Positions 17,801-27,036 of a DNA stretch of 54,170 nucleotides are shown here, piece after piece (within the stretch, counting starts at the first letter, position 1; the number at the start of each line of letters is the position of its first letter). Where the stretch lies: positions 1 to 54,170 of the IMG/VR virus record IMGVR_UViG_3300030109_000164; one strand, written 5' to 3'. Both the position numbers and the translations under genes were made by a program. Origin of the DNA: a virus. The notes under the pieces are model-generated. The model searched no databases. It was not told the origin of the DNA and worked only from the letters and a program-made list of their open reading frames with translations.

Positions 17801-20800
17801 GCTTCAAGCACATCAATTGCAGCTTGGTTTACAGCATTTCTATTTTCTTCATATATTCTATAAGCATTATTAAATTCTTCTTCAGTTATAGCTACACCTT
17901 TTTCATCTACTCTAAATGATTTTGTTAAAGGTTCAGACCCATCGGCTAGTTGATAAGGAACACCTTCTTTAAATTGTTCTTTAGTAAGTTTACCTATCTT
18001 TTCTAATCTGGCACGATCTTTTTTATTCATTACTGGTGCATCACCTGTTTTATCTAACAAGTCTTCTGCTTGTATACTAGCTGGGGTTTCTGACCTAGCT
18101 TTAAACGCAGCACCAAAAGCAAGCATCTCACCTCCTATTTGCAGTTCTCTTGCTGATGGCCCTTTACCAAATCCAAACCAATGTGGAGTATGAGTATATG
18201 CTGTCATTCTTTCGTACTCAGACATTACTCTTCTAGTTTTACCAGCTGACTTCTGAAATATATTAAATATTTTTTGTAGTCCTTCGCTTCTTTGAGATTT
18301 GTTATTTAAAGTTTGTACGGTTTCAGCAACTCTTCCAAGATAATTGCTAGCACTTTCGCCTTTACCTTTAGGAACTTTCTTTAAAAATTCTTGGAACTTA
18401 TCAAAGCTACCAAATGCTCCTGCTTTTTTATTGAGGGCATAAGTATTTGCCCAGTTAGTAGCGTGTGTAGCTGATGTATTTTCCATAGAAAACCTGCCAT
18501 GCTCAGCTTCTGATTCTAATCTTTTTATATTTTCTGCTATTTGTTTTACACCAACAACACCTTGACCACCTGTCATTAAGTTCCTACGAGACTGTCTTAG
18601 GAAGTACCGCGTAATATCTGCATCACCTATGTTTATTAAATCACCCATACCTATTGTATCTAGTACAGCCTGAACTAAATTTTTAATACGATAAATTAAA
18701 CGACTATCAAATGATGCAGCTTTATCAGCAAGAACTTCTTCTACAGCTTCCATCATATCTATACCTGGGCGTGAAGTCATCATCTTGTCAACTTCATTTT
18801 TTACAAACCCGTCTGTTCTGTATATTTCACGGAAGATAGCATCCATTCTACTACGAGGCATAAAAGCACGAAAACCAAAATGCCCTAATGCCTCGTGAGC
18901 AACAACCAATCTTGCTTGTTCTTTTGACTTTATATAATCACTAAAAATTATAATTTGGTCACCAATAGAATACCCAGCTGCTTCTACTGTATCAAAATCT
19001 TTAAGTGGTCTACCAGCTGCTGCGCGTCTGTAAAGCTCTGGATTACTTTCAGCTAACTCTTGTACATTAGCGACTACAGTAACAGTTGGTTTTACTTTTA
19101 ATTTACTAAGAACTTTTTTAATAATAAGTTCTATATCACCTTTAGCAATAGGTTTTACAGGTTTACCATCTGCTCTACGAAATCTTCCTGAGTCATCAGT
19201 CTTTTGGTCAGCAGCATTTACTTGGTCATTAAGAGATTCTGTTGTGTTTGTTGTTGCTTCTTCGTTTCCTCTTCTAAGTCTGTCTCTACCTGTTGCTTCT
19301 CTTGCTGTTGGTTCAGCAGATGAATCAGGTATAAGTCTGCCATCAAACGTTTGTTTAATTTTTAATCTGCCTCCAGTAGTAAAATAATCTTTTAACTTAT
19401 GACCATTAGCCATAGTATAATTTTTTTCTTTAGCCATTAGTTTGGCATACTTCGTTTCCATTTCATTTGTAGCAGGATCAGCTTTACCCGGAAGGTCGCT
19501 CTTTATTGGAAAATTATTATATGCTGTATACGCACCGTTTTTAATAGAAACTTTTTCAAGATGAGAATTAATAAGCGCAGCTAACCCTTCAGCTTGGTCT
19601 TGTCGAAATTGTTTTCCTCTATCTGCTTGTCTTTCTCTACCAGACGCACCAAGTGCTAAATCATATAATCTTCTGAATTCATCTAGAGGTATACTTTCAC
19701 CAAGTAATTGTTTTTTACGCATTATATCTTGTAATCTTTCTGCAGTTTCCTCACCAAAAACTGTACCTTGTTCTTGTTCTTCTGTTGTTATGTTTGATGT
19801 AAGAACTTCTATTTGACTATCAGTCCACCATTTTGGCATGTTTGCAAGCGGAGCTTTAATTGAACTAAGAACATTTCTTTTTAAAGCATACTTTAACCAA
19901 TCTTTTTCTTTACCTTCTGTATTAGTTCCTTCTTGAACTTTAGCTGCACTATTGTTTATCGTTTTAATAAAAGCTGCGTCTAATACTTTTTGTTCTCTAG
20001 AAGTAAAGTTAGTAAAGTTAAGATAATTAATAGCTTGTGCTCTTAATGTATCTTCTGGTATGTTTTCAGCAAAAAATGCAAACTCCATTAGAATTTCACC
20101 AAGCATATAAGCAGCTCCAACATCTTTTTCAAATGCTCCCGGAGTTATACTTATAATATTAAAATCTGCAATAACAGAATTAAGTTCTTCTTGTTGAGTA
20201 AATCCTTGCAAAGAACTTAAACCAGCAGTACCACTGCCAAATTCTGTTTGTTCTTCTTTTTTAACTTCTGGTTTAGGTGGAATTCGTTCTAATACAAATT
20301 TAGCTTCTGCAGCTGTTAGTGCAGCTAAATCTCCGTTGACTGTATCTTCGGCAACTAAATTATTCCAAAGTGTTTTAAAGTTTGGTGGTAATCTGTCATA
20401 GCCTAAAGCACCACCTACAGTTAATGCATTCCACATTTCAATAGGTGTTCTATCTTTAACAGGTACAAAGATATTACTTATGCGAGCTTCTGATTCCTGA
20501 GCTTGTTTACGAATCCTGTCTTGCCTATCTTCCCTAGCTGCTCTTTTTTCTTCTGCGCTAGCAAACGCGATCGAGCGATTTGTCGCTTTTCTGATTTGCT
20601 CCTTAAGCCTATTCTCTTGGGCAGTTGTGAGTTGCTGGGCGTCTCCTCTTCGAATTGCTTGGCCAGCTCCGGTTTGTTCTTGTACAGCCACTTCTTCTGG
20701 GCTTCCGATTTGAATGGCATCTTGACTCCTTTCTATTTCTTCTGGTGTTGTTGGTGGTCTTACTTGTGTTCTTACTGTTGGTTCACTAGTTACTTGTTCC

Positions 20801-23364
20801 ATTTCTGCTATAAGATTATTTTGTTCTGTTAAATTGTTGTTATCTAAAGCATTTTGAAAATCAATAATGTAATCGTTTATTGTATTTTGAGGAACATTCT
20901 GTTGTTGCATTTTTGCTAAAAGCGGTGCAATAGCAATAGCTTTATTAGGAACAGGAATAGGAATTCTTTCTTGTCCTGCATCTTCTAACTGAGTTTGTGT
21001 AGGTTCTGTAGGCTCTGGTGTAACCACAGGTGCTGCTGCAGCTGGGCCTCTTTGTAATCTTCTCATTCCTGGTATCGTTAACTGTCTAGGTTGTCTAGCA
21101 GGTCTTTCTGGTATTGGAATTTGTGCTTGTCTAAGTTTAAATAGTCTTTGTTGTTCAGGAGTTAATTCGCTTTCAGCAATTAAACCTTCTAGTGCTTGGT
21201 TTACTCTTGTTTGATTTTCAAGTTCAACTTGCTGTTCATAATCTCTATATTGAATGTCAGCTATTTCTTCTTCTTGTCTAGCTTGCTCTAATCTTTGTTG
21301 TTCCATCTGTTGGATTTGTTGCTGTTGTGCTTGTTGTTGAGCTTCATTAAACTCTCTTTGTCTTTGTGCTAGCTCAGCTTCTTGTTGGTTAATCTGTCGT
21401 AGTTGTTGAATTTGATTTTGCTGTTGTTGAATTGTATTACTAGCTAGTAAAAGTTGTTGTCCTGCAGGTGTCTGTTGTATTTCCTGTGCACTCTGAGCAG
21501 GTGTATCAAATGGAATTGTTTGCTGTTCTAATGGAAGTGTTTGCTGTCCTGCTCTTTCTAACTCAGCTTGTGTAGGCTCTGGTGTAACTACAGGTGCTGG
21601 TTGCTGTGGTATTTCTGATAATTGATTTAAGTCACGAGCAGTAACTGGTTGTTGAGGTGGAAGTATAACTCCTTGTTGTCCTTCAGTTTGAGCTGGTAGC
21701 ACAGGTTGATTAGCCTGAACTACTGTATCTAATAACTCTCCTTGACGAGTCTGTTCACCTGCTACAAAGTTAGGAGGCCCAGATACTTGAGAGATAGGAG
21801 GAACAGCAGGAGGAATAACTGGAGTACCACCTGGTGGTAATTGATCTGGTGAAGGAGGAGGCTCAGGGCCTAAGACATCACCTTCGATACCAGGACTTGG
21901 TAATAATTTTTGGTCAGCTTTCGGTTCAGTTTTATTTAATATATCAGTAGCTTCGCCTCGTTTAAGAAGATTAGCACCACCACCTAGTGGGCCACCAATA
22001 GCAAAACCTGCTGCAAAAGCATTGATTAATCGTTTACCTACTTCAGCATCACCTAGTTGTCCTGTACCTGCAAGAAGAATACCTTCCTGTCCAACTTCAG
22101 TAAGACCTTCAAGTGTACCACCAACTGCTAAACCTTTACCTGCTCTTACAACTCTATTACCTTTTGTAAGAAGGTCAGGGCCAACACCAAAGATACGACC
22201 CGCTAGAAAAAATTCTGGAAGAGTTTCAAGTGCTGCGTATGGTATAGCACCAAAAGCTGCTGTAGCTCTATTACCTTCACCTGTATCTCGCACTTCACCA
22301 TAGATGTCACCTATACCCATAAGATAACTACCAGCTGTAGAAGTTATAGCAGCACCTCCTGCCATAGCTTGACGTCTACCTTGCTTAAGTGCTCCTCTAG
22401 CACCACCTAGTAATTCATCAGCTTCAAGTTTACGAAGCTGACTAGCAGTAGCTAATGACCCAGGTTTAGGTCTAAGAGCAGCTGCACCATACAGACCTGC
22501 ACCTTCACGAAGTAATTTTCTTTCACCTTTTGTAAGTTTTTGTCCGTTACTATATTTTGTGGCAGCTTTTAATAATTCTTTTTTTACTTTACCTCTACCA
22601 AATGTAGTAAGTACAGCACCACCTACAGCAGTAAAAGGGTTAGCACCACCACCTGCAACTGCACCTGCTCCAGCACCAGCAAGAGCTACCAGTATTGATT
22701 CTATTAAGTTTGGCCCTTGTTGTGCTAAGTTAGCAACAAACCAATCTATTGCACCATGTCCACCTTCGTTTTCAAAATAATCAATGCTAGTAAATTCTCT
22801 TTGAAATGGTTGGTTATAATATAATTCCTGTGCCGCACTGTCTACCCAGCCCTGTCCTAGTTCTTCTGCACCAAGAAACTGTGCAGCTCTACCAGCAAGT
22901 AACTTTAAATTACTACCACCTATCTCAAAATTTCTTGCCATAAGAGTACCCTTACCAGGGTCTTCTATATTTCTCATATAGTTTTTATAAGAATCAGGAG
23001 ATACGCTTTGCCAGTCTGGAGCATCAGGTACAGTAGTAGCTCTAGGCTTATCTAAGAATCCTTTACCTTCTGCATCTAACGCTGACTGTGAATCATCAGC
23101 ATCATACAGTGCACCATTAACAAACATTTTATTTTGAGAAGGACTAAACAATACAAGAGGCCCTGTCTTAGGAGGTTCGTTAGTAGATAACAAAGCAGAT
23201 TCTAGTGATTTAGCTTCTTGTTGTAGTTGTATATAGGGGTCAGCAGCATTTGCTCCAAGTTGTGATTTACCACCGATTGGATCAAAAGGATTACCTGTTC
23301 CAGGAGCACTGGTAGCATCGTAAAAGTTACTTGAAAAAGGTTGTAATCCTGCTTTCTTTACCAT
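14812..23364 (-). CDS. Giant polyvalent internal/ejection protein with zincin motif
   Basis: 2850 residues, last gene of the structural arm. N-terminus: a hydrophobic Gly/Ala-rich region around residues 210-470, then Pro/Gln-rich linkers and a Gln-rich coiled coil (about 640-720). The centre has VVAHEALGHFGF with HExxH at 1490-1494, a zincin metallopeptidase signature. The C-terminus near 2520-2580 (IFMYKQFPIITVELMKGLPK, then a hydrophobic stretch) resembles the LPD38-type domain at the end of phage polyvalent proteins. It is presumably packaged in the capsid and ejected into the host with DNA. I looked for virion RNA polymerase motifs of the N4 type and saw none. A second gene is overprinted at residues about 882-962. 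Confidence 0.88.
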   Translation of the reverse strand: MVKKAGLQPFSSNFYDATSAPGTGNPFDPIGGKSQLGANAADPYIQLQQEAKSLESALLSTNEPPKTGPLVLFSPSQNKMFVNGALYDADDSQSALDAEGKGFLDKPRATTVPDAPDWQSVSPDSYKNYMRNIEDPGKGTLMARNFEIGGSNLKLLAGRAAQFLGAEELGQGWVDSAAQELYYNQPFQREFTSIDYFENEGGHGAIDWFVANLAQQGPNLIESILVALAGAGAGAVAGGGANPFTAVGGAVLTTFGRGKVKKELLKAATKYSNGQKLTKGERKLLREGAGLYGAAALRPKPGSLATASQLRKLEADELLGGARGALKQGRRQAMAGGAAITSTAGSYLMGIGDIYGEVRDTGEGNRATAAFGAIPYAALETLPEFFLAGRIFGVGPDLLTKGNRVVRAGKGLAVGGTLEGLTEVGQEGILLAGTGQLGDAEVGKRLINAFAAGFAIGGPLGGGANLLKRGEATDILNKTEPKADQKLLPSPGIEGDVLGPEPPPSPDQLPPGGTPVIPPAVPPISQVSGPPNFVAGEQTRQGELLDTVVQANQPVLPAQTEGQQGVILPPQQPVTARDLNQLSEIPQQPAPVVTPEPTQAELERAGQQTLPLEQQTIPFDTPAQSAQEIQQTPAGQQLLLASNTIQQQQNQIQQLRQINQQEAELAQRQREFNEAQQQAQQQQIQQMEQQRLEQARQEEEIADIQYRDYEQQVELENQTRVNQALEGLIAESELTPEQQRLFKLRQAQIPIPERPARQPRQLTIPGMRRLQRGPAAAAPVVTPEPTEPTQTQLEDAGQERIPIPVPNKAIAIAPLLAKMQQQNVPQNTINDYIIDFQNALDNNNLTEQNNLIAEMEQVTSEPTVRTQVRPPTTPEEIERSQDAIQIGSPEEVAVQEQTGAGQAIRRGDAQQLTTAQENRLKEQIRKATNRSIAFASAEEKRAAREDRQDRIRKQAQESEARISNIFVPVKDRTPIEMWNALTVGGALGYDRLPPNFKTLWNNLVAEDTVNGDLAALTAAEAKFVLERIPPKPEVKKEEQTEFGSGTAGLSSLQGFTQQEELNSVIADFNIISITPGAFEKDVGAAYMLGEILMEFAFFAENIPEDTLRAQAINYLNFTNFTSREQKVLDAAFIKTINNSAAKVQEGTNTEGKEKDWLKYALKRNVLSSIKAPLANMPKWWTDSQIEVLTSNITTEEQEQGTVFGEETAERLQDIMRKKQLLGESIPLDEFRRLYDLALGASGRERQADRGKQFRQDQAEGLAALINSHLEKVSIKNGAYTAYNNFPIKSDLPGKADPATNEMETKYAKLMAKEKNYTMANGHKLKDYFTTGGRLKIKQTFDGRLIPDSSAEPTAREATGRDRLRRGNEEATTNTTESLNDQVNAADQKTDDSGRFRRADGKPVKPIAKGDIELIIKKVLSKLKVKPTVTVVANVQELAESNPELYRRAAAGRPLKDFDTVEAAGYSIGDQIIIFSDYIKSKEQARLVVAHEALGHFGFRAFMPRSRMDAIFREIYRTDGFVKNEVDKMMTSRPGIDMMEAVEEVLADKAASFDSRLIYRIKNLVQAVLDTIGMGDLINIGDADITRYFLRQSRRNLMTGGQGVVGVKQIAENIKRLESEAEHGRFSMENTSATHATNWANTYALNKKAGAFGSFDKFQEFLKKVPKGKGESASNYLGRVAETVQTLNNKSQRSEGLQKIFNIFQKSAGKTRRVMSEYERMTAYTHTPHWFGFGKGPSARELQIGGEMLAFGAAFKARSETPASIQAEDLLDKTGDAPVMNKKDRARLEKIGKLTKEQFKEGVPYQLADGSEPLTKSFRVDEKGVAITEEEFNNAYRIYEENRNAVNQAAIDVLEANLLAAVGQKTGAMQKIQTISGQNGLPTSEDVQIFNRIIEEYTNIMRKKPNADGTPNKAQIKEAQRFIKEINRALWKPEKLDDWAGRSIDENGNPSFKETKEFQRPELADIINSLPNLANIKYKKNEAFEVTDTILNLFAHDQQIVNAEFQAKRTMMTGYVPFTRRGKYQVRMQAYNVKTNKAVKLQANFAGALPYFQTEAKQDAVDIQTELNQKFVRDDEGKESRYNMKDVDGLDVTVFIRPEVAEARQSQPLANTLNLTEFMSIVSKLDIGLSIDERARVITALSGVSDRARSSLEKTGNPGWDQDVVRSVAEHLETMGHIAGKVTFTWQLNDIIDNDGFFRGNPDRLEQLEKATREGTQEQKEAAIKEYEQYAYSYSHSADIGQPGFNEAKTREGLAKAERGETLTNKDYIRNQGRGERYREEANKLLQFYSDSASIVDSTEDALSGEIGSRLKLTAVLLQLGGSIATAGINLISLPSHAIPYLGTYNKERGYGGGFGLATAAAAIARATYDVKGGSLSNYDTVYELANNQDELAQSRFEQDEAEALLEATGAGVLQAAQFNALVGTSRGGRASNNFNGAIKGWMYMFSYTEQLNRRATFLAAYRLERERILATNFEGKAYDKLLKDEQVVVQQNAITFATKAVNTSQGEYAMYNRPEMARGNLAQYIFMYKQFPIITVELMKGLPKSGRIYMLTTLFLLAGLSGLPFADDLSDLIETLAQKFGIKMGTVEQEAAKLIDAFIPGASPFVLRGGLDPTLGATFSTRLGFGDLIPMTGIFQAKNNSGEYWQEAKNFLGPVYSGMAGLFATGTQLARYGAETIGLKDDTTEFRTILRDSPSAAVRGIFDSLQYMEDGRITKADGTVLTKEVGGWTVFWRMLGFYPYSVSIQNDIIRASRQNQAYVKSMKAHYIQAYVKAKLENNRGEMRRVLKFVDEYNKNVGRDSEFYFRNFTQSANKSYKAARRIATARFRKTAPKQSRDAIDEMAEIWGIELD
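20478..20720 (-). CDS. Overprinted small basic protein inside the giant ejection gene
   Basis: 80 residues on the same strand as the giant gene but in another frame. AAGGAG (complement of 20726-20731) lies five bases before ATG 20720, an ideal Shine-Dalgarno. The product starts MPFKSEAQKKWLYKNKPELA followed by KQFEEETP, the pattern (KSxAQxxWxxxxxPELAxxxxxETP) of a small protein family I know from many phages as separate genes. The host frame here encodes low-complexity linker. By count, two 60-base rows of this stretch (20521-20580 and 20641-20700) are 48% and 52% G+C against 22% in the row at 20821-20880. Function unknown; probably nucleic acid- or virion-associated from its basic C-terminus. 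Confidence 0.8.
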   Translation of the reverse strand: MPFKSEAQKKWLYKNKPELAKQFEEETPSNSQLPKRIGLRSKSEKRQIARSRLLAQKKKEQLGKIGKTGFVNKLRNQKLA

Positions 23365-23369
23365 ATTTT

Positions 23370-25724
23370 TTACCTTTGATATGGGTTATTATTTGTATTA
23401 CCTAAATTAACAGGTCGTTGTACCTGAACTTCTCCTAGTATTTCTTTTGTACTTCCATCAGGTTGCGGTTGTTCTATATAGTCTATCATAAAAAATTGAT
23501 TTCCTCTTTGTACATAAGGTATTCCATCTACCTTATCCAATTTTACTGTGTTATCAAATTCAAATTTCTTTTTTAGATTTTCATAGTAAGCATTTATTCC
23601 TGCTAGATAAGCAGCGCCTCTGTCTTTTGAAGCTTGTAATTGCATTGCAAGTTGATTCTCAAATGATTTTAAGTTCATATTAGCTGCTAGCGTAGCTTGT
23701 GATGCTCTATATCCTTGGTCAAATGCTAGTCGTAGAGTATCGCTAAGTTGATTATAGTCCATAGTTTTATATGGTTTACCTCCAATAGTAACATCATACT
23801 TATTATCAGAGCGTGTATCAATACGAATATCTAAACCAGAAAACTCTGACCAGACCATAGCAGCTCTGTCTACACTACCTTTCTGTAGGTCAGATAGTGC
23901 CTGCATACCCTGTAGATACATAATTTTAACTTCAGCTTTCTTAGCTTCTAATGCACCTGCATCACGCATTGTCCTAGCTTTTGCCATAAGCTCTGTAGAT
24001 TGATTCATTAAATTAGTATATGAGGTTTCATCTGCACGACTTACTTGTGCTAGTCTTCTAAAATAATCTGCACGCTGTGTTAAAGTTTGTACGTTTCTAT
24101 TAGTATTATTAATTACCACTTCTCTTTCTTCAAGAAAATTTCTTAAATCAAAACCAACCCTACTAGGATCATCTATATAAAAAGCAGGCTTTTCTACTTT
24201 TGTATCTGTTGTAGTAACTTTTTCTTCTGGTGGTTCTTCACCAGTATCAACACCACCTGTTTGGTCTATAACTTGTAGAGAACTTAAGTTTTGATTAGCT
24301 GTAACATTGTTTGCAGTGTTTGTTGCCTGTGCAGTATTATTATTTAAACCAACATTTGTTGTGGTTTGGTTGTTCTGATTAACAGCTGCACTTGTTGTGG
24401 TTTGATTGACTTGATTAGGAGCTACTGGAGTTTGATTAAGTTTACCAGCTATATGGTTGTAAAGACTTACATATGCTTGATTGTAATCACTGTTAGAAAT
24501 GTTTCCGTCATCTATAGGTAGTGGGCCTTTGTTATCTCTTACTTTATTTGCGTTACCTTGATAGCCTGCACCCCATAAATTTTTAGGTAGACCTATAGCT
24601 TTATTATAAATAAGCTGAGCAAGACCAGCTACAAGTTCTCCTTGACTGCCTGCAGGATTAGCCCTAGGGCCTGCTCTTTTCATTTTGGCAATCATACCAA
24701 GAACTTTATCTACCATAGCAGGATTGTTAGGATAGATAGCTTCTACCTGAGCTCTATTCGCTGGGTCAGCAAACCATTTCTGTAGATTGTTAAACTGAGC
24801 ATTGGTAACTTGCATACTACCAAAAGCACCACGACCACTACCTTTGTTTACACGCCCAAAGTCAGACTCGATACCAAAGATAGCTAATGCTGCAACTGGG
24901 TCTATACCCATTTCATTTGCTAGTTCTACAAGTTTTTTAGAATTATTAGTATTAAGAATATCATTAGTATCTATAGAAGTTATACGACCATCTATAAGTT
25001 TTTTAGTTCTCTTAGAAGTTTCAGTTATTACTTCTTGTGTGGCTTGAGGTTTTCTATCGGCTTTATATCTTTCCATAAAACTAAATGGATCATTTTTTAC
25101 ATCTTCTAAATACTTTGGGTTTTGGTATATGAAATTTTTAAACTCATCACTGTTGTAAAAAATATGAGCTTCTCCTTGCTGTTGAGTAACACTTTGAGTT
25201 CCTTGCCCACCTTTACGCTTAATACCATACTGCTTCATAATAGCATTAGTATCATTATCAATAGTTTTTCTTCTTTTTATTTCAGTTGCACGCTCAGAAG
25301 TAGTTTTTTGTCTACCTCTACTATTTCTTTGTGTTGGTAAATCAATTTTATCTGGGTCAACAGTTGGAAATGTTACATCAGGTGTAAGAACTGTAACATT
25401 AGGAGTTGGTTGTAAAGTACCATCATCAGGAAGTAAATCACCAAATCCTATTCTACTAGATACGCTTTCGTCTTTTTCTTCAGATTTATCAGGTTCAATA
25501 GGTATATACTTACCACCAAAATTATCAAGTTTTAAACCTGCAGAACCTTGGTCTAAAGCAGTTACTTCAGGTAACTTAGGTTCCCCGCCAGTTAAGTCTT
25601 GAAATTTAAGTCTATTAAGTCTAGCTTGTTCTTGACGTTGTCTTGCTTGCAACTCCAATTCATCTCGTGCACCTTGTCTAAACGCAGTAGGGTTTAAGTT
25701 ACCAGCTATATTTCTTAATACCAT
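23370..25724 (-). CDS. Ejection protein with lytic transglycosylase domain
   Basis: 784 residues. The domain at about 265-440 begins VELANEMGIDPVAALAIFGIESDFGR, with Glu286 as the predicted catalytic acid, followed by GRGAFGSMQV, the usual SLT/lysozyme-like arrangement. It is the counterpart of T7 gp16-type or P22-type virion muralytic proteins that open the peptidoglycan during DNA entry. The rest is low-complexity Asn/Gln/Thr linkers and a helical C-terminus. It lies between the two other internal proteins, in one transcript with spacings of five bases or fewer. Confidence 0.9.
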   Translation of the reverse strand: MVLRNIAGNLNPTAFRQGARDELELQARQRQEQARLNRLKFQDLTGGEPKLPEVTALDQGSAGLKLDNFGGKYIPIEPDKSEEKDESVSSRIGFGDLLPDDGTLQPTPNVTVLTPDVTFPTVDPDKIDLPTQRNSRGRQKTTSERATEIKRRKTIDNDTNAIMKQYGIKRKGGQGTQSVTQQQGEAHIFYNSDEFKNFIYQNPKYLEDVKNDPFSFMERYKADRKPQATQEVITETSKRTKKLIDGRITSIDTNDILNTNNSKKLVELANEMGIDPVAALAIFGIESDFGRVNKGSGRGAFGSMQVTNAQFNNLQKWFADPANRAQVEAIYPNNPAMVDKVLGMIAKMKRAGPRANPAGSQGELVAGLAQLIYNKAIGLPKNLWGAGYQGNANKVRDNKGPLPIDDGNISNSDYNQAYVSLYNHIAGKLNQTPVAPNQVNQTTTSAAVNQNNQTTTNVGLNNNTAQATNTANNVTANQNLSSLQVIDQTGGVDTGEEPPEEKVTTTDTKVEKPAFYIDDPSRVGFDLRNFLEEREVVINNTNRNVQTLTQRADYFRRLAQVSRADETSYTNLMNQSTELMAKARTMRDAGALEAKKAEVKIMYLQGMQALSDLQKGSVDRAAMVWSEFSGLDIRIDTRSDNKYDVTIGGKPYKTMDYNQLSDTLRLAFDQGYRASQATLAANMNLKSFENQLAMQLQASKDRGAAYLAGINAYYENLKKKFEFDNTVKLDKVDGIPYVQRGNQFFMIDYIEQPQPDGSTKEILGEVQVQRPVNLGNTNNNPYQR

Positions 25725-25725
25725 A

Positions 25726-27036
25726 CTAAGCTCCTAAAGTAAGTGGTAAACTGTTTCTGTCATCTTTATCAGGATTTATTACACCAAGTTGATTATTAAA
25801 TTCTGCAGCTGATTGTTCAATATCTTCATCTTCTTTATTAGTATTACCAGAACTAGTATTGAGACCACCAAAGAAATTCATAATTCTATCTTTCTGTGCA
25901 GTAGCAGCATTTGAATCTCTTGCACCTTTTGCACTTGCTAACTCTAACAATCCTCCTGCTCGCGTAACACCGCCTGTATTTCCAGTTGGAATAAGATTAG
26001 TAGCTGCAGTTAAAGCTGTATTTTGTAGTCCTACACCCTGTCCAAAACCTTGGTCATACGCAGTTTGTACATTTAAACCACTTTGTAGTGCTGCTCGTCT
26101 ACGTTCACCTTGAGATAAACCTCCGCTACTTAATGCTGATGTACGCTCAAAGTTTCTTAGTTTTTGACCTTGTGAAATAGCTGCTCTATTAGCTGCTTGT
26201 AAACCAAAGTAATTTGGATCATAATACCCAGCTTGAACCATATGTGCTTTAGCCGCATCCATCTTAGCATTAAACGCTGCTTCATCTTTTTGTCTAAGAG
26301 CTTCTAGTTCTGCTTTGTATTCTGCTATAGCTGCTGCTTCCTCAGCATTATCAGGTGTAGGAACTAGAGCTTCAGCAGCTGCAGCTCCACCAACTTGTAA
26401 TACAGTATTAGCTAGTGCATCAGGGCTAGTAATTTTACTTACAACTTTTTGTCCGACATCAGATAAACCTGCTTTCATAGATTGAAAAAAACTTGGCTGA
26501 GCAGTAGTATTTGAAAGTGAGGTATTAACAGCATTAGTAGCAGTTAAACCACCAGTATTAGATGCCAGCATAAAATTAGGATCGCCTCCTCCAAATGTAT
26601 TAGCACCACCATATGTATTAGCATTAGCATTTAGTATATTTGGATCAGAAGTAATATTTGGCGGAGCTGCTTGACCAAAGTTTGCTCTTGCTCCGTATCC
26701 GCCAATACCTCCTGCTATAGCTCCACCAATAGCACCAGCTCTTACACTGCCGCCTGTAACTTTAGCTGTAATAGCACCAAGCCCAGCACCAACAATAGCT
26801 GAACTAATAACAGCTCCAGCTGTAGTAGCCATAGCTCCAGATATTGCAGCACCTAAAACACCTGATGCTGCAATAGAACTTGCAATCGCAGGTGCCGCAA
26901 TAGGGATAGCCACCATAGCTGCAACGGCAAGAACTTTTTTAGTTCCACCCCCATGATGTGTCATAGGAACTGGGGTGATAATAGTTTCGCTAGTAGGTCC
27001 CACCGAAACTACTAAAGGGTTTATGATAGTTTGCAT
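25726..27036 (-). CDS. Internal virion protein, Gly/Ala-rich (T7 gp14-like role)
   Basis: 436 residues. Residues about 32-115 are a long Ala/Gly/Ile/Val-rich hydrophobic stretch of membrane-inserting character (VLAVAAMVAIPIAAPAIA and repeats), followed by a helical region rich in Ala, Glu and Lys (about 225-330). Small hydrophobic-plus-helical proteins of this type, next to a transglycosylase and a giant protein, form the ejected trans-envelope channel in podoviruses. The assignment rests on order and composition, not on sequence identity. Confidence 0.75.
   Translation of the reverse strand: MQTIINPLVVSVGPTSETIITPVPMTHHGGGTKKVLAVAAMVAIPIAAPAIASSIAASGVLGAAISGAMATTAGAVISSAIVGAGLGAITAKVTGGSVRAGAIGGAIAGGIGGYGARANFGQAAPPNITSDPNILNANANTYGGANTFGGGDPNFMLASNTGGLTATNAVNTSLSNTTAQPSFFQSMKAGLSDVGQKVVSKITSPDALANTVLQVGGAAAAEALVPTPDNAEEAAAIAEYKAELEALRQKDEAAFNAKMDAAKAHMVQAGYYDPNYFGLQAANRAAISQGQKLRNFERTSALSSGGLSQGERRRAALQSGLNVQTAYDQGFGQGVGLQNTALTAATNLIPTGNTGGVTRAGGLLELASAKGARDSNAATAQKDRIMNFFGGLNTSSGNTNKEDEDIEQSAAEFNNQLGVINPDKDDRNSLPLTLGA

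Noticed and set aside
22022-22780. + strand open frames within the giant - strand gene
   Set aside because: Antisense frames with Pro/Ala/Ser composition mirroring the real gene; no ribosome-binding sites.
14812-23364. Virion RNA polymerase of the N4 type
   Set aside because: The length fits, but I saw no catalytic polymerase motifs; the zincin and polyvalent features explain it better.
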